A stretch of DNA of 22,366 bases from Lachnoclostridium sp. UBA5890. Its GTDB lineage: Bacteria > Bacillota > Clostridia > Lachnospirales > Lachnospiraceae. Where the stretch lies: positions 1 to 22,366 of the forward strand of contig DJEU01000057.1 in assembly GCA_002431395.1 (NCBI GenBank), read 5' to 3'. This document shows, piece by piece, positions 14,857-22,337 of this stretch (the first letter of the stretch is position 1; every line of letters starts with the position of its first letter). Both the position numbers and the translations under genes were made by a program. The notes under the pieces are model-generated. The model saw only the letters and a program-made list of their open reading frames with translations, did not search any database and was not told where the DNA came from.

Positions 14857-15930
14857 TCAACCCAGGTTTTCCCACACCTCGGGCGCAGTGACTGAAAGCA
14901 CATCATAGATGTGAAAGGCAAGTTCGTATTCGCAGCATTGCGCCAGCGAGTCAAAATCGGCAGCGAGCAGTTCCTTGATCTTTCCGATGCGGTAATTTAC
15001 GGTGTTACGATGAGTATAGATCGCATTGGCGGCTGCCTGCACGCTTTTTCCGTGTTCGAGGTAGAGGCGGAGCAGGGAAAAATAATCCGTGTGATGTTTT
15101 TGGTCATAATTCAGAAGTGGGCGCAAAAGCGGTATAGACAGGGCAAGAAGTGAATTTGTATCTGAGATTGAAAGCACAACGCGGTAAAGGCCAATTTCTT
15201 CATAAGAAACGACAGGCTGCTTTTTGATCCGGCTGACAAGATAAGCTTCGTATGCCTGACGGTGCGCGGTGTAGAGCGCGGAAAGATCATTGCAGGAAGT
15301 GATCCCGTAGGAAAAAGGATAAGTTTTGTCCGAAAATTCGCCCGGGAAAAAGATGCCATAATACAGATCGTTCATTGGGAGCGAATGTGTGGCGGATGGG
15401 ATGGGTTCGCGGCTTGCCGTGATGTGAAAGGTATCGCCGGAATGGCAGCCGTAGCGGGCAAGGAGAGCGAGCGCGCTTTCGTCCGCGGGAGTGGAAAAAA
15501 GCAGCTTTTCAAAGGCACTTTCAATCTGGGAGCGGATATTTCGCTGAATCGTAATCTCATTGCAATATTGTTCCATAAGGTCGGCAATGTGAATTTCCCA
15601 AGGCATCGTAAAAAGCGGAAGAGAATGCTCGTCACAGTAAGAGACGAGAGTTGGGGGGATCTTCGTGATATAATGCCCGACATTGAGCAGGAGTCCGCAG
15701 GCCTGCTTCTTTTTTAGAGATTTTGCAAAAGACAGGAGAGCCTTTTCCGAATGAATCGACATACCGGTCGTAATGACCAGTTCGCCGCCGCGCAAAAAGT
15801 CCGTATTTTCAATATCTTCCATCAGATAAACCCAGGAAATATCCGCGCTAAGTCCGGCTTTCCCGGCAAGCTGTGTCAGCTGATAGCGGGTGGAGGTTTT
15901 GCGGATAAAATAATGCAGTGAATATGACAT
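14857..15930 (-). CDS. PucR-family transcriptional regulator
   Basis: The 357-residue protein opens with a PucR N-terminal domain (LAGKAGLSADISWVYLMED, ENTDFLRGGELVITTGM, about 20-130). It ends with the PucR-type C-terminal helix-turn-helix (LEHGKSVQAAANAIYTHRNT-VNYRIGKIKELL, about 290-345). The ATG at 15930 has AAGGAG 8 nt upstream. PucR-type proteins usually activate catabolic genes in response to the substrate. Divergent placement against the aminotransferase/4-hydroxybutyrate dehydrogenase pair suggests it controls GABA (or similar amine) use and perhaps itself. The inducer cannot be read from the sequence. Confidence 0.88.
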   Translation of the reverse strand: MSYSLHYFIRKTSTRYQLTQLAGKAGLSADISWVYLMEDIENTDFLRGGELVITTGMSIHSEKALLSFAKSLKKKQACGLLLNVGHYITKIPPTLVSYCDEHSLPLFTMPWEIHIADLMEQYCNEITIQRNIRSQIESAFEKLLFSTPADESALALLARYGCHSGDTFHITASREPIPSATHSLPMNDLYYGIFFPGEFSDKTYPFSYGITSCNDLSALYTAHRQAYEAYLVSRIKKQPVVSYEEIGLYRVVLSISDTNSLLALSIPLLRPLLNYDQKHHTDYFSLLRLYLEHGKSVQAAANAIYTHRNTVNYRIGKIKELLAADFDSLAQCCEYELAFHIYDVLSVTAPEVWENLG

Positions 15931-15964
15931 GATACATGCTCCTTTTTATGTAACTATTGTCTTT

Positions 15965-15993
15965 AGTGTAACAGAGCCTAAAAAGAAAAGCAA
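15965..15993 (-). promoter_or_regulatory. Promoter of the PucR-family gene
   Basis: On the minus strand TTGCTT (complement of 15988-15993) and TACACT (complement of 15965-15970) are 17 bp apart, and the -10 is preceded by TGT (extended -10). AGCCTAAA, one arm of an inverted repeat, lies in the spacer. Confidence 0.55.
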
Positions 15994-16039
15994 GAACGTT
16001 TTCGTCATTCAGCACAAAAGATAACAAAAAATTTAGGCT
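15975..16039. promoter_or_regulatory. Candidate operator: inverted repeat AGCCTAAA...TTTAGGCT
   Basis: AGCCTAAA at 15975-15982 and TTTAGGCT at 16032-16039 are perfect 8-bp inverted arms, 49 nt apart. One arm sits within the minus-strand promoter, the other touches the -35 of the plus-strand promoter. This is a fitting arrangement for one regulator binding both promoters, probably the PucR-type protein. Confidence 0.45.
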
Positions 16040-16068
16040 GGACACCGTTGTATGTGTGAAAATATTGT
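16039..16068 (+). promoter_or_regulatory. Candidate promoter of the aminotransferase operon
   Basis: TGGACA at 16039-16044 (one base off TTGACA) and TATTGT at 16063-16068 are 18 bp apart. The weak -10 fits a gene that needs an activator. Confidence 0.4.
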
Positions 16069-16120
16069 GCTAATATCTGAAACAGCAAAGAAAATCACTC
16101 ACAGAACGGAGGGACTTATT

Positions 16121-17476
16121 ATGGCATTAAGAGAGGAATTACCTAAAATTGTGACAGAGACAGTACCGGGACCGAAGTCCAAAGCATTGATCGACCGACG
16201 TGCGGCGGCGACGGCGACAGCGGTAAGATGTGTTTACCCGGTAACGATTGAGCGTGGCGAGGGGGCAATGGTTGAAGATTTGGATGGAAATATTTTCCTT
16301 GACTGGGTAGGCGGCGTCGGCGTACTGAATGTCGGTTACAGCCAGCCGGAGATCATTGAGGCAGTCAAAGCGCAGTCTGAGAAATATTTTCATGGAATGT
16401 TTAATATCGTGACACACGAAGGGTATGTGGCATTGGCAGAAAAATTGAATCAAATCGTGCCGGTAAAAGGGGAGAAAAAACGAACCTTCTTTGCCAATAG
16501 CGGGGCCGAGGCAGACGAAAATGCGGTAAAGATCGCAAAATCTTATACCGGCAGACCGAATATTATCGTATTTTCCGGAGCATTTCACGGAAGAACGCTG
16601 ATGACCATGACGATGACATCGAAAAAAGCATATGCTGTCGGTATGGGACCATTTCCGGATGGCGTTTACCGCGCGGAATTTCCATATTATTACCGTGCGC
16701 CGGAAGGAATGCCGGAGGATAAGAGACTGGAATATTATGTAAAAAGCATTGAGAAAGTATTTGAGGAATGCGCGCAGCCGGAGACCGTAGCGGCGATGGT
16801 TGTAGAGCCACTGCAGGGCGAAGGCGGATTTATTCCGGCACCGATCGAATGGGTCAAAGCCGTGCGCCAAATTTGTGATAAATATGGAATCTGTCTGGTG
16901 GCAGACGAGGTGCAGTCGGGATTTTGCCGTACCGGAAAAATGTTTGCTTCCGAATATTGGAAAGAAGCCGGATGTGCGCCGGATATTCTGGCAACCGCGA
17001 AATCCATTGCGGCAGGGCTTCCATTGAGTGCGGTTATTACCCGGGAAGAAATTATGGAAAAAGTGACATCGGGAATCATCGGCGGAACGTATTGTGGCAA
17101 CCCGCTTGCCTGCGCTGCGTCCCTGAAAACCATTGAAATTATGGAGCGCGAAAAACTGGCTGATCGCGCCTGCGAGATCGGTAAAAAAGTGATGGCGGCA
17201 TATGAATCCTGGAAAGAAAAATATCCGGTGATCGGTGATGTGCGTGGACTTGGTGCCATGATCGGACTCGAACTGGTAAAAGATACCGATACAAAAGAAC
17301 CGGCACCGGAATTGACGAGCAAGGTCATTCAGTCAGCAGCACAAAAAGGATTGATTATAGAAAATGCCGGAATTTACGGCAATGTTCTGCGCTTCCTGGC
17401 GCCGCTGGTTATCACTGACGAACAGCTGCAGGCAGGACTTGACATATTGGAAGAAGCAATTAAAGAAAACATGTAA
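16121..17476 (+). CDS. gabT: Class III PLP aminotransferase, probably 4-aminobutyrate aminotransferase
   Basis: The ATG at 16121 is chosen because GGAGGG stands 6 nt before it; the frame opens at 16052 without one. The 451-residue protein has the class III fold signatures: FFANSGAEADENAVKIA (cofactor phosphate site), SGAFHGRT, LVADEVQSGFCRTG (Asp contacting the pyridine ring) and the PLP lysine K294 in ATAKSIAAGLP. It would move the amino group of GABA to 2-oxoglutarate, giving succinate semialdehyde and glutamate. The class also contains ornithine and diaminobutyrate enzymes; the GABA assignment rests mostly on the next gene, which reduces succinate semialdehyde, 15 nt downstream. It is divergent from the PucR-type regulator. 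Confidence 0.85.
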   Translation: MALREELPKIVTETVPGPKSKALIDRRAAATATAVRCVYPVTIERGEGAMVEDLDGNIFLDWVGGVGVLNVGYSQPEIIEAVKAQSEKYFHGMFNIVTHEGYVALAEKLNQIVPVKGEKKRTFFANSGAEADENAVKIAKSYTGRPNIIVFSGAFHGRTLMTMTMTSKKAYAVGMGPFPDGVYRAEFPYYYRAPEGMPEDKRLEYYVKSIEKVFEECAQPETVAAMVVEPLQGEGGFIPAPIEWVKAVRQICDKYGICLVADEVQSGFCRTGKMFASEYWKEAGCAPDILATAKSIAAGLPLSAVITREEIMEKVTSGIIGGTYCGNPLACAASLKTIEIMEREKLADRACEIGKKVMAAYESWKEKYPVIGDVRGLGAMIGLELVKDTDTKEPAPELTSKVIQSAAQKGLIIENAGIYGNVLRFLAPLVITDEQLQAGLDILEEAIKENM

Positions 17477-17491
17477 AAGAGGGGGATTCCA

Positions 17492-18607
17492 ATGAAACAA
17501 TTTGCAGTAAAACCGGAAATTTTTATGTGTGACACCTGTAAGGAATTTTGTGACGAATACAAAATTGGAAAAGGTGATCTGATCTTATCCAATGAATATA
17601 TCTTCGAACCATATTTTTCCAAATACGTAAGCGAGGCAACCGTTGTTTATGTGGAAAAATACGGAACCGGCGAACCGAGCGATGAGATGGTGGAAGCCAT
17701 TTATGCAGACATTAAAAATTGTTATTACAGCCGCGTGTTTGCCATCGGCGGCGGTACGATCATTGATGTGTCAAAATTATTTGCTTTGGAAAAAGTATCA
17801 CCGGTACTGGATCTCTACGATCATAAGATTCCGGCTAAAAAAGGGAAAGAACTTTTCATCCTGCCGACGACGTGCGGTACGGGGAGCGAAGTGACAAATA
17901 TTTCCATATTAGAATTGAAAAGCCGCCACACCAAACTGGGACTGGCAGAGCCGGCATTGTTTGCCGATGCGGCGGTGTTGATTCCGGAGCTGTTACTGGG
18001 ACTGCCATTCCGCTTCTTTGCCACAAGCTCGATCGATGCGCTGATCCACGCTGTGGAGTCGTATCTTTCCCCAAAAGCCAACGCCTTTACGAGAATGTAT
18101 TCGACGAAGGCAATTCATATGATCTTAGCGGGGTATAAGAGAATTGCGGAAGAGGGCGAAGAGGCGCGGATGGCCGATCTGAAAGAATTTCAGCTGGCAA
18201 GTACATTTGCCGGGATTGCGTTTGGGAATGCCGGATGTGCCGCTGTCCACGCAATGAGTTACCCGCTTGGCGCAAGATATCATGTGCCGCATGGGGAGTC
18301 GAATTACGCCATTTTCACGGAAGTTTTAAAGACCTATCTCCGGTTAGCACCGGAAGGACGGATTCAGCAGCTCAATGCCATGCTTGCCGAAATTCTTGGC
18401 TGCGACAAGAACGAAGTATACGATGAACTTGAAAAATTGTTAAATCATCTCTGCCCGAAAAAGGCATTGCGCAAATATGGGGTGTCCAAAGAAGAACTGG
18501 ACGACTTTACCGAAAATGTAATGACCAGCCAGGGACGCCTGATGGCAAACAATTACACCGAACTTGACCGGGATGAGGTGCGTGCCATCTATGAGCGGTT
18601 GTTCTGA
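17492..18607 (+). CDS. 4hbD: 4-hydroxybutyrate dehydrogenase (iron-containing alcohol dehydrogenase family)
   Basis: The 371-residue protein matches the Fe-ADH family. It has the NAD-binding GGGTIIDVSK (86-95), TTCGTGSEVT (126-135), and the metal ligands D182, H186 (IDALIHAVESY), H253 and H267 (VHAMSYPLGARYHVPHG) with the usual 4- and 14-residue spacings. Its length and sequence style resemble the NAD-dependent 4-hydroxybutyrate dehydrogenase of Clostridium kluyveri. It would reduce succinate semialdehyde to 4-hydroxybutyrate, regenerating NAD+. AGAGGGGG lies before the ATG, and the gene is 15 nt after the aminotransferase, so they are co-transcribed. CoA-transferase and 4-hydroxybutyryl-CoA dehydratase genes needed to go on to butyrate are not in the window. 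Confidence 0.87.
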   Translation: MKQFAVKPEIFMCDTCKEFCDEYKIGKGDLILSNEYIFEPYFSKYVSEATVVYVEKYGTGEPSDEMVEAIYADIKNCYYSRVFAIGGGTIIDVSKLFALEKVSPVLDLYDHKIPAKKGKELFILPTTCGTGSEVTNISILELKSRHTKLGLAEPALFADAAVLIPELLLGLPFRFFATSSIDALIHAVESYLSPKANAFTRMYSTKAIHMILAGYKRIAEEGEEARMADLKEFQLASTFAGIAFGNAGCAAVHAMSYPLGARYHVPHGESNYAIFTEVLKTYLRLAPEGRIQQLNAMLAEILGCDKNEVYDELEKLLNHLCPKKALRKYGVSKEELDDFTENVMTSQGRLMANNYTELDRDEVRAIYERLF

Positions 18608-18915
18608 TTAACTTTGCGACTGATAACGCAGCAGTTCCCATTTGGAAAAAACTTCCATCTTTCGGAAAATGTTCTGCAGAGGAAGCACTTTTTTCGTGCC
18701 GCCCGCGTGCAGAAGCTTGTGGGAGCCTTTACGGTTGCCAATATTTGTAACACAATGGGACTTCCGGAGTACATCATATCGGCGGTAACGCCATATCTCA
18801 ATGTGCAGACATTTGCCGTGAACTCAGCGTACACGGCTTGGAAGAATACCAGGAGATCAAGCAGATTAACATTAACCTGAATCCGGGCATCGTCGGCTGG
18901 TACGAACATGAGTAA
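18608..18915 (+). pseudogene. Probable frameshifted remnant of an unidentified gene
   Basis: I do not recognise this sequence. One frame is open from 18614 to 18880 and reads like protein in its middle (VGAFTVANICNTMGLPEY, AVTPYLNVQTFAVNSAY). The next frame is open at 18601-18750 (LINFATDNAAVPIWKKLP) and again from 18757 to a stop at 18913-18915 (GLEEYQEIKQININLNPGIV, then GWYEHE). No start codon with a ribosome site is seen. Protein-like text switching between two frames suggests a decayed or frameshifted gene; an untranslated 3' region is the alternative. Confidence 0.35.
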
Positions 18916-18958
18916 AAAAGGTAAAATATAGAAGTGTGGGTATAAGAAAAATGGTGGA

Positions 18959-19001
18959 CAAGCTCTGCAGTGATTTTTGATTGCTGCAGAGCTTGCTTTT
19001 T
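18959..19001 (+). terminator. Strong intrinsic terminator of the GABA operon
   Basis: CAAGCTCTGCAG at 18959-18970 and CTGCAGAGCTTG at 18984-18995 form a perfect 12-bp stem with a 13-nt loop (partly paired), followed by CTTTTTG. It lies about 350 nt after the 4-hydroxybutyrate dehydrogenase stop, beyond the gene remnant. Confidence 0.85.
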
Positions 19002-19016
19002 GTGCGGCGGGGGCGA

Positions 19017-19216
19017 AAAGGCAACGTAAACGGGGAAACCCAGCGAAATCCGTTGCTTTTAAAGCTGGCAAGAAGCTCCAAAGGCAACGAAAATAGAGAA
19101 AGTTGCCTGAATCGGTTGCCTTTCCATGGCAGGAGTCGGCGAAAAGGCAACGTAAATCGAAGAAGTCGTCTGAATCCGTTGCCTTTCCGCTGCGGGGCAA
19201 GCCAAAACGGCAATTC
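19017..19216. repeat. 63-bp tandem repeats with palindromic ends
   Basis: AAAGGCAACG occurs at 19017, 19080 and 19143, exactly 63 bp apart; a degenerate fourth start (ACGGCAATT) follows near 19207. Each unit ends with the inverse: CGTTGCTTTT (19051-19060), GGTTGCCTTT (19114-19123), CGTTGCCTTT (19177-19186). Each copy can therefore fold as a hairpin with a stem of about 9-10 bp around roughly 24 nt, best in unit 3 (19143-19186). Because 63 is a multiple of three, several frames stay open and repeat a 21-residue pattern; I regard these as non-coding. A smaller dyad AATTCC/GGAATT (19212-19231) follows. Confidence 0.85.
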
Positions 19217-19262
19217 CCAAATAAAGGAATTACCAATTTTACACCTCTCCACCAACTTTTTC

Positions 19263-19293
19263 TTGACTTGGACCGAACTTCAAGTGCTATACT
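19263..19293 (+). promoter_or_regulatory. MerR-type promoter and operator of the flavodoxin gene
   Basis: TTGACT at 19263-19268 and TATACT at 19288-19293 are separated by 19 bp, longer than the usual 17. The spacer region carries the dyad ACTTGGA (19266-19272) / TTCAAGT (19279-19285) with one mismatched pair. This is the classic arrangement for MerR-family activators, which twist the over-long spacer. A TG before the -10 also gives an extended -10. No MerR-family gene is in the window. Confidence 0.65.
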
Positions 19294-19330
19294 GATTTCT
19301 ATACAAACAAACTATCAGGAGGTACACATC

Positions 19331-19828
19331 ATGAAAAAATTACTGATCGTTTATTATTCATGGTCAAATGGAAATACGGAGCGAATTGCCAAAATGCTGC
19401 AAAAAGAGGCAGGTGGCGATTTTTTGAAGATTGATACCAAGACGCCATACTCCGGCAGTTACGATGAAGTTGTGGAGCAAGGACACAAAGAAGTGAATCG
19501 CGGATATGAGCCGGAGATCAAACCGGTTGATAAAAACATCGCAGATTACGATGTGATTGCGGTGGGAACCCCTACGTGGTGGTACACGATGGCACCGGCG
19601 GTTCGGACATTTCTGCATGCGCAGGATTTTTCCGGAAAGACAGTGATTCCGTTTATGACAAATGGCGGCTGGCCGGGACATGTGATCAAAGATATGAAAG
19701 AAATGTGCGAAGGGGCGCAATTTGACTGCGATTTGCAGGTGCAGTTTGATTCTACCGGTGGAAGTGATCTGGAGACGCCACAGGAAGAAATTGACAAATG
19801 GATTGAGAATGTAAAGAAAATTCTTTAA
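19331..19828 (+). CDS. Flavodoxin-family FMN protein
   Basis: The ATG at 19331 follows AGGAGG by about 8 nt; the frame runs back into the upstream repeats but that part is not coding. The 165-residue product begins KKLLIVYYSWSNGNTERIA, with the FMN phosphate loop at residues 11-16 (WSNGNT), followed by AVGTPTWWYTMAPAVRTFL (78-96) flanking the flavin ring and MTNGGWPGH. It looks like the flavodoxin_4 type, often acting as quinone or electron-transfer reductases in stress responses rather than as a housekeeping flavodoxin. The MerR-type promoter supports induction by an electrophile or redox signal. The precise partner is unknown. Confidence 0.88.
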   Translation: MKKLLIVYYSWSNGNTERIAKMLQKEAGGDFLKIDTKTPYSGSYDEVVEQGHKEVNRGYEPEIKPVDKNIADYDVIAVGTPTWWYTMAPAVRTFLHAQDFSGKTVIPFMTNGGWPGHVIKDMKEMCEGAQFDCDLQVQFDSTGGSDLETPQEEIDKWIENVKKIL

Positions 19829-19892
19829 TGAGGAAAGAAGAAAATGAAAATGGCTGAATCGTTAGAAAAATGGAAATAAAAGACGAAGAGCC

Positions 19893-19921
19893 TTGCTAAA
19901 TGCTGGAAAAAGTTGTATACT
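19893..19921 (+). promoter_or_regulatory. Promoter of the hybrid histidine kinase gene
   Basis: TTGCTA at 19893-19898 and TATACT at 19916-19921 are 17 bp apart, leaving a leader of about 50 nt to the ATG at 19981. Confidence 0.55.
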
Positions 19922-19980
19922 CTATAGTAAAGTGATATGTAAATCTGACTTACAAAAGAGTATTGGGAAAGGACTATTTT

Positions 19981-22323
19981 ATGACAATAAATTCTTTAAT
20001 AGAAAACAACTTGGCACCTGTGGCAGGGCTTCTTTTTCTTTTTGTTGTGCTGGTAAAAAATGAAGTGATTAGTGACAGAAGCAAAAAAATGTTTTTGGTG
20101 ATTTGTTTTTTGGAGTTATTTGAACTCGTGACATATAATCTTGAACTGGTCACGGCACAGTGGGACAGACCGACGGTGTTACGTATGTTTTTGTCTGCGG
20201 TGGGGTACAGTATCCGCCCTATGATGATTTATGTAATGATACAGATGTTAAGAGAAAAAAGGGGAGAAAGAAGAAAAGAAATTCTCCTTTTTCTGCCGGA
20301 ATTTCTTAATATAATAGGTGCATTTTCGGTATTTTTTACCAATATTGTATATTCCTATGATAATTTCAATGTGTTTCAGCGGGGACCGTTAGGGTATACA
20401 ACCCAGCTTTGCGTTGTTTTTTATCTTTTTGTATTTGCGGTGGCGGTTGTTCGGAAACAACTTTTGGACAAAAATGTGGAAATGAAGATTATGCTGCTCA
20501 TTTTTGCATATATTGTTTTAAGCATGATACTGGAAGCGGTCTTTTCCGTGAGAGGGATCGGAAGAACGGCAATTGTTCTAAGCACGATATTTTTTATGTA
20601 TGCCCTTCAGACAAGTCTTTTGAAAAAACATATTCATGTTCTGGCAGAAAATGAGGAACTGAAAAATGCGCTTAAGGAAGTGGAGAGAGCCAAACAGGAA
20701 CTCGTCCGGAGCCAGTCGGTGACACAGGCACTCGGAGAAGAATATTCCTCCGTTTTTTTAGTGGATCTTGCCAATGATTTTATTACTGCAGTAAAGGTGG
20801 AAGAGGGATACGAATTAGAAGAGATTCTTGAAGCAGTCCATAAAAAGGTAACCATTAATGAGTGCGTTCGCAGGTATGCGGAAAAATTTTTGGTACCGGA
20901 TCAACGAAAAGAATTCCTGGAAGAATTTTCCAGAGAAAATTTAAGAAAAGAATTGGCTGCGAAGCGTAGCATTACAAAACGCCTGAATTGCACGTTGGAT
21001 GGAAATCATACCTTTTATGTGGAAATCCATATTGTACGGACGTCGCAAGAAGCATTGGAGGATGGATTCGTGCTGGGATTCCGCAATGTCGAGGAACTGG
21101 TGGAAAAAGAGCAGAGACAGCTTGCGGTGATGAGGGAGGCAATGGTTGTGGCAGAACGTGCCAATGTGGCAAAATCTAATTTTTTGTCGCGTATGTCGCA
21201 TGACATTAGAACGCCGTTAAATGGGATTATCGGGTTGTTGAAAATCGACCAGGATCATTTTGAAGAGAGGGAACTGCTTTTGGAGAATCATAAGAAAATG
21301 CAGGTTTCCGCCAATTATCTGTTGTCTCTTCTCAACGATATGCTGCAGATGAGTAAACTGGAAGATGGAAATGCGGTTTTAACGCACGAATGGATCAGTT
21401 TAGTTGATTTGACGAAGGACATTGTAACGATCATCATTGGACGTGCGGTGGAAGCGGGGATAGAATGGGATTATGAAAAAGAAAAATCCGTGATACCATA
21501 TCCTTATATTTATGGAAGCCCACTTCATTTGCGGCAGATTTTCCTGAATATTTATGGAAATTGTATCAAATATAACCGCCCGGGTGGGAAAATTACAACG
21601 ATCGTGGATACGTTGGAAGAAAAAGACGGGATTTGTACATATCGATGGACGATCACAGATACCGGAGTGGGAATGAGTGAAAAATTTTTAGAACATATTT
21701 TTGAGCCGTTTGCACAGGAAAAAAATGATGCGAGAAGTGTTTATCATGGCACCGGTCTTGGAATGGCAATCGTTAAGGGGCTGCTAGATCAAATGGGTGG
21801 CGAAATTTCCATTACCAGTGAAGAAGGAGCCGGCTCTACCTTTGTTATCTGTATTCCGTTTGAAATTGCGGAGCCGCCTGAAAAAGAACAGAGGGAAGAA
21901 AAACTGACAGAAAGTGATATTCATGGCAGACATTTGATGCTTGTCGAAGACAATGAATTAAATGCAGAGATTGCAGAAATGCTGCTGAGTGATCAAGGAG
22001 CCAGAATCACCACGGTACATGATGGAAAGCAGGCAGTTGAATTATTTACTACGATGCCGCCCGGCACATTTGATGCGATTCTTATGGATATTATGATGCC
22101 GGAAATGGATGGGCTGACAGCCACCAGAAAAATCCGGCAGCTGGAGCGGCAGGATGCAGGCAGAATTCCCATTATAGCGATGACGGCAAATGCCTTTAAA
22201 GAAGATGAAGAAAGATGCCTGGCAGCCGGGATGAATGCGCATCTGGCGAAACCGCTGGATATCGAGAAAGTGAAGAGAACAATTCAAAGAGAAATTGAGC
22301 GGTATGAAGGAAATATTTCCTAA
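19981..22323 (+). CDS. Hybrid sensor histidine kinase with N-terminal multi-pass membrane domain and C-terminal receiver
   Basis: The ATG at 19981 is chosen because AAAGGA lies 7 nt upstream; the frame opens at 19963. The 780-residue chain has an N-terminal domain with about six or seven hydrophobic segments (about 10-220), a coiled coil (ENEELKNALKEVERAKQELV, about 222-245) and a PAS-like region (about 250-375). The histidine kinase core has H407 in MSHDIRTPLNG, N527 in the N box, D560-TGVG and GTGLG (590-594). A receiver domain (about 650-775) has acidic VEDNE, phosphoacceptor D703 in LMDIMMPEMDG, the Thr in AMTAN and the Lys in AKPLD. All phosphotransfer residues are intact. No output domain or cognate HPt/regulator is encoded here, so the target is unknown. 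The membrane domain suggests sensing of a membrane or small-molecule signal. Confidence 0.92.
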   Translation: MTINSLIENNLAPVAGLLFLFVVLVKNEVISDRSKKMFLVICFLELFELVTYNLELVTAQWDRPTVLRMFLSAVGYSIRPMMIYVMIQMLREKRGERRKEILLFLPEFLNIIGAFSVFFTNIVYSYDNFNVFQRGPLGYTTQLCVVFYLFVFAVAVVRKQLLDKNVEMKIMLLIFAYIVLSMILEAVFSVRGIGRTAIVLSTIFFMYALQTSLLKKHIHVLAENEELKNALKEVERAKQELVRSQSVTQALGEEYSSVFLVDLANDFITAVKVEEGYELEEILEAVHKKVTINECVRRYAEKFLVPDQRKEFLEEFSRENLRKELAAKRSITKRLNCTLDGNHTFYVEIHIVRTSQEALEDGFVLGFRNVEELVEKEQRQLAVMREAMVVAERANVAKSNFLSRMSHDIRTPLNGIIGLLKIDQDHFEERELLLENHKKMQVSANYLLSLLNDMLQMSKLEDGNAVLTHEWISLVDLTKDIVTIIIGRAVEAGIEWDYEKEKSVIPYPYIYGSPLHLRQIFLNIYGNCIKYNRPGGKITTIVDTLEEKDGICTYRWTITDTGVGMSEKFLEHIFEPFAQEKNDARSVYHGTGLGMAIVKGLLDQMGGEISITSEEGAGSTFVICIPFEIAEPPEKEQREEKLTESDIHGRHLMLVEDNELNAEIAEMLLSDQGARITTVHDGKQAVELFTTMPPGTFDAILMDIMMPEMDGLTATRKIRQLERQDAGRIPIIAMTANAFKEDEERCLAAGMNAHLAKPLDIEKVKRTIQREIERYEGNIS

Positions 22324-22337
22324 AATGGATACAAACC

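Noticed and set aside
19017..19216. CRISPR-like array
   Set aside because: Units are contiguous and degenerate with no unique spacers between constant repeats, and no cas genes are present.
18589..19255. Minus-strand frames showing a 21-residue repeat pattern
   Set aside because: The periodicity comes from the 63-bp DNA repeats, which are open in several frames at once; no start signal or known repeat-protein family is seen.
19844..19879. 11-codon open frame with a GAGGAAAG site just after the flavodoxin
   Set aside because: It is too short, shows no hydrophobic or toxin-like pattern, and could arise by chance.
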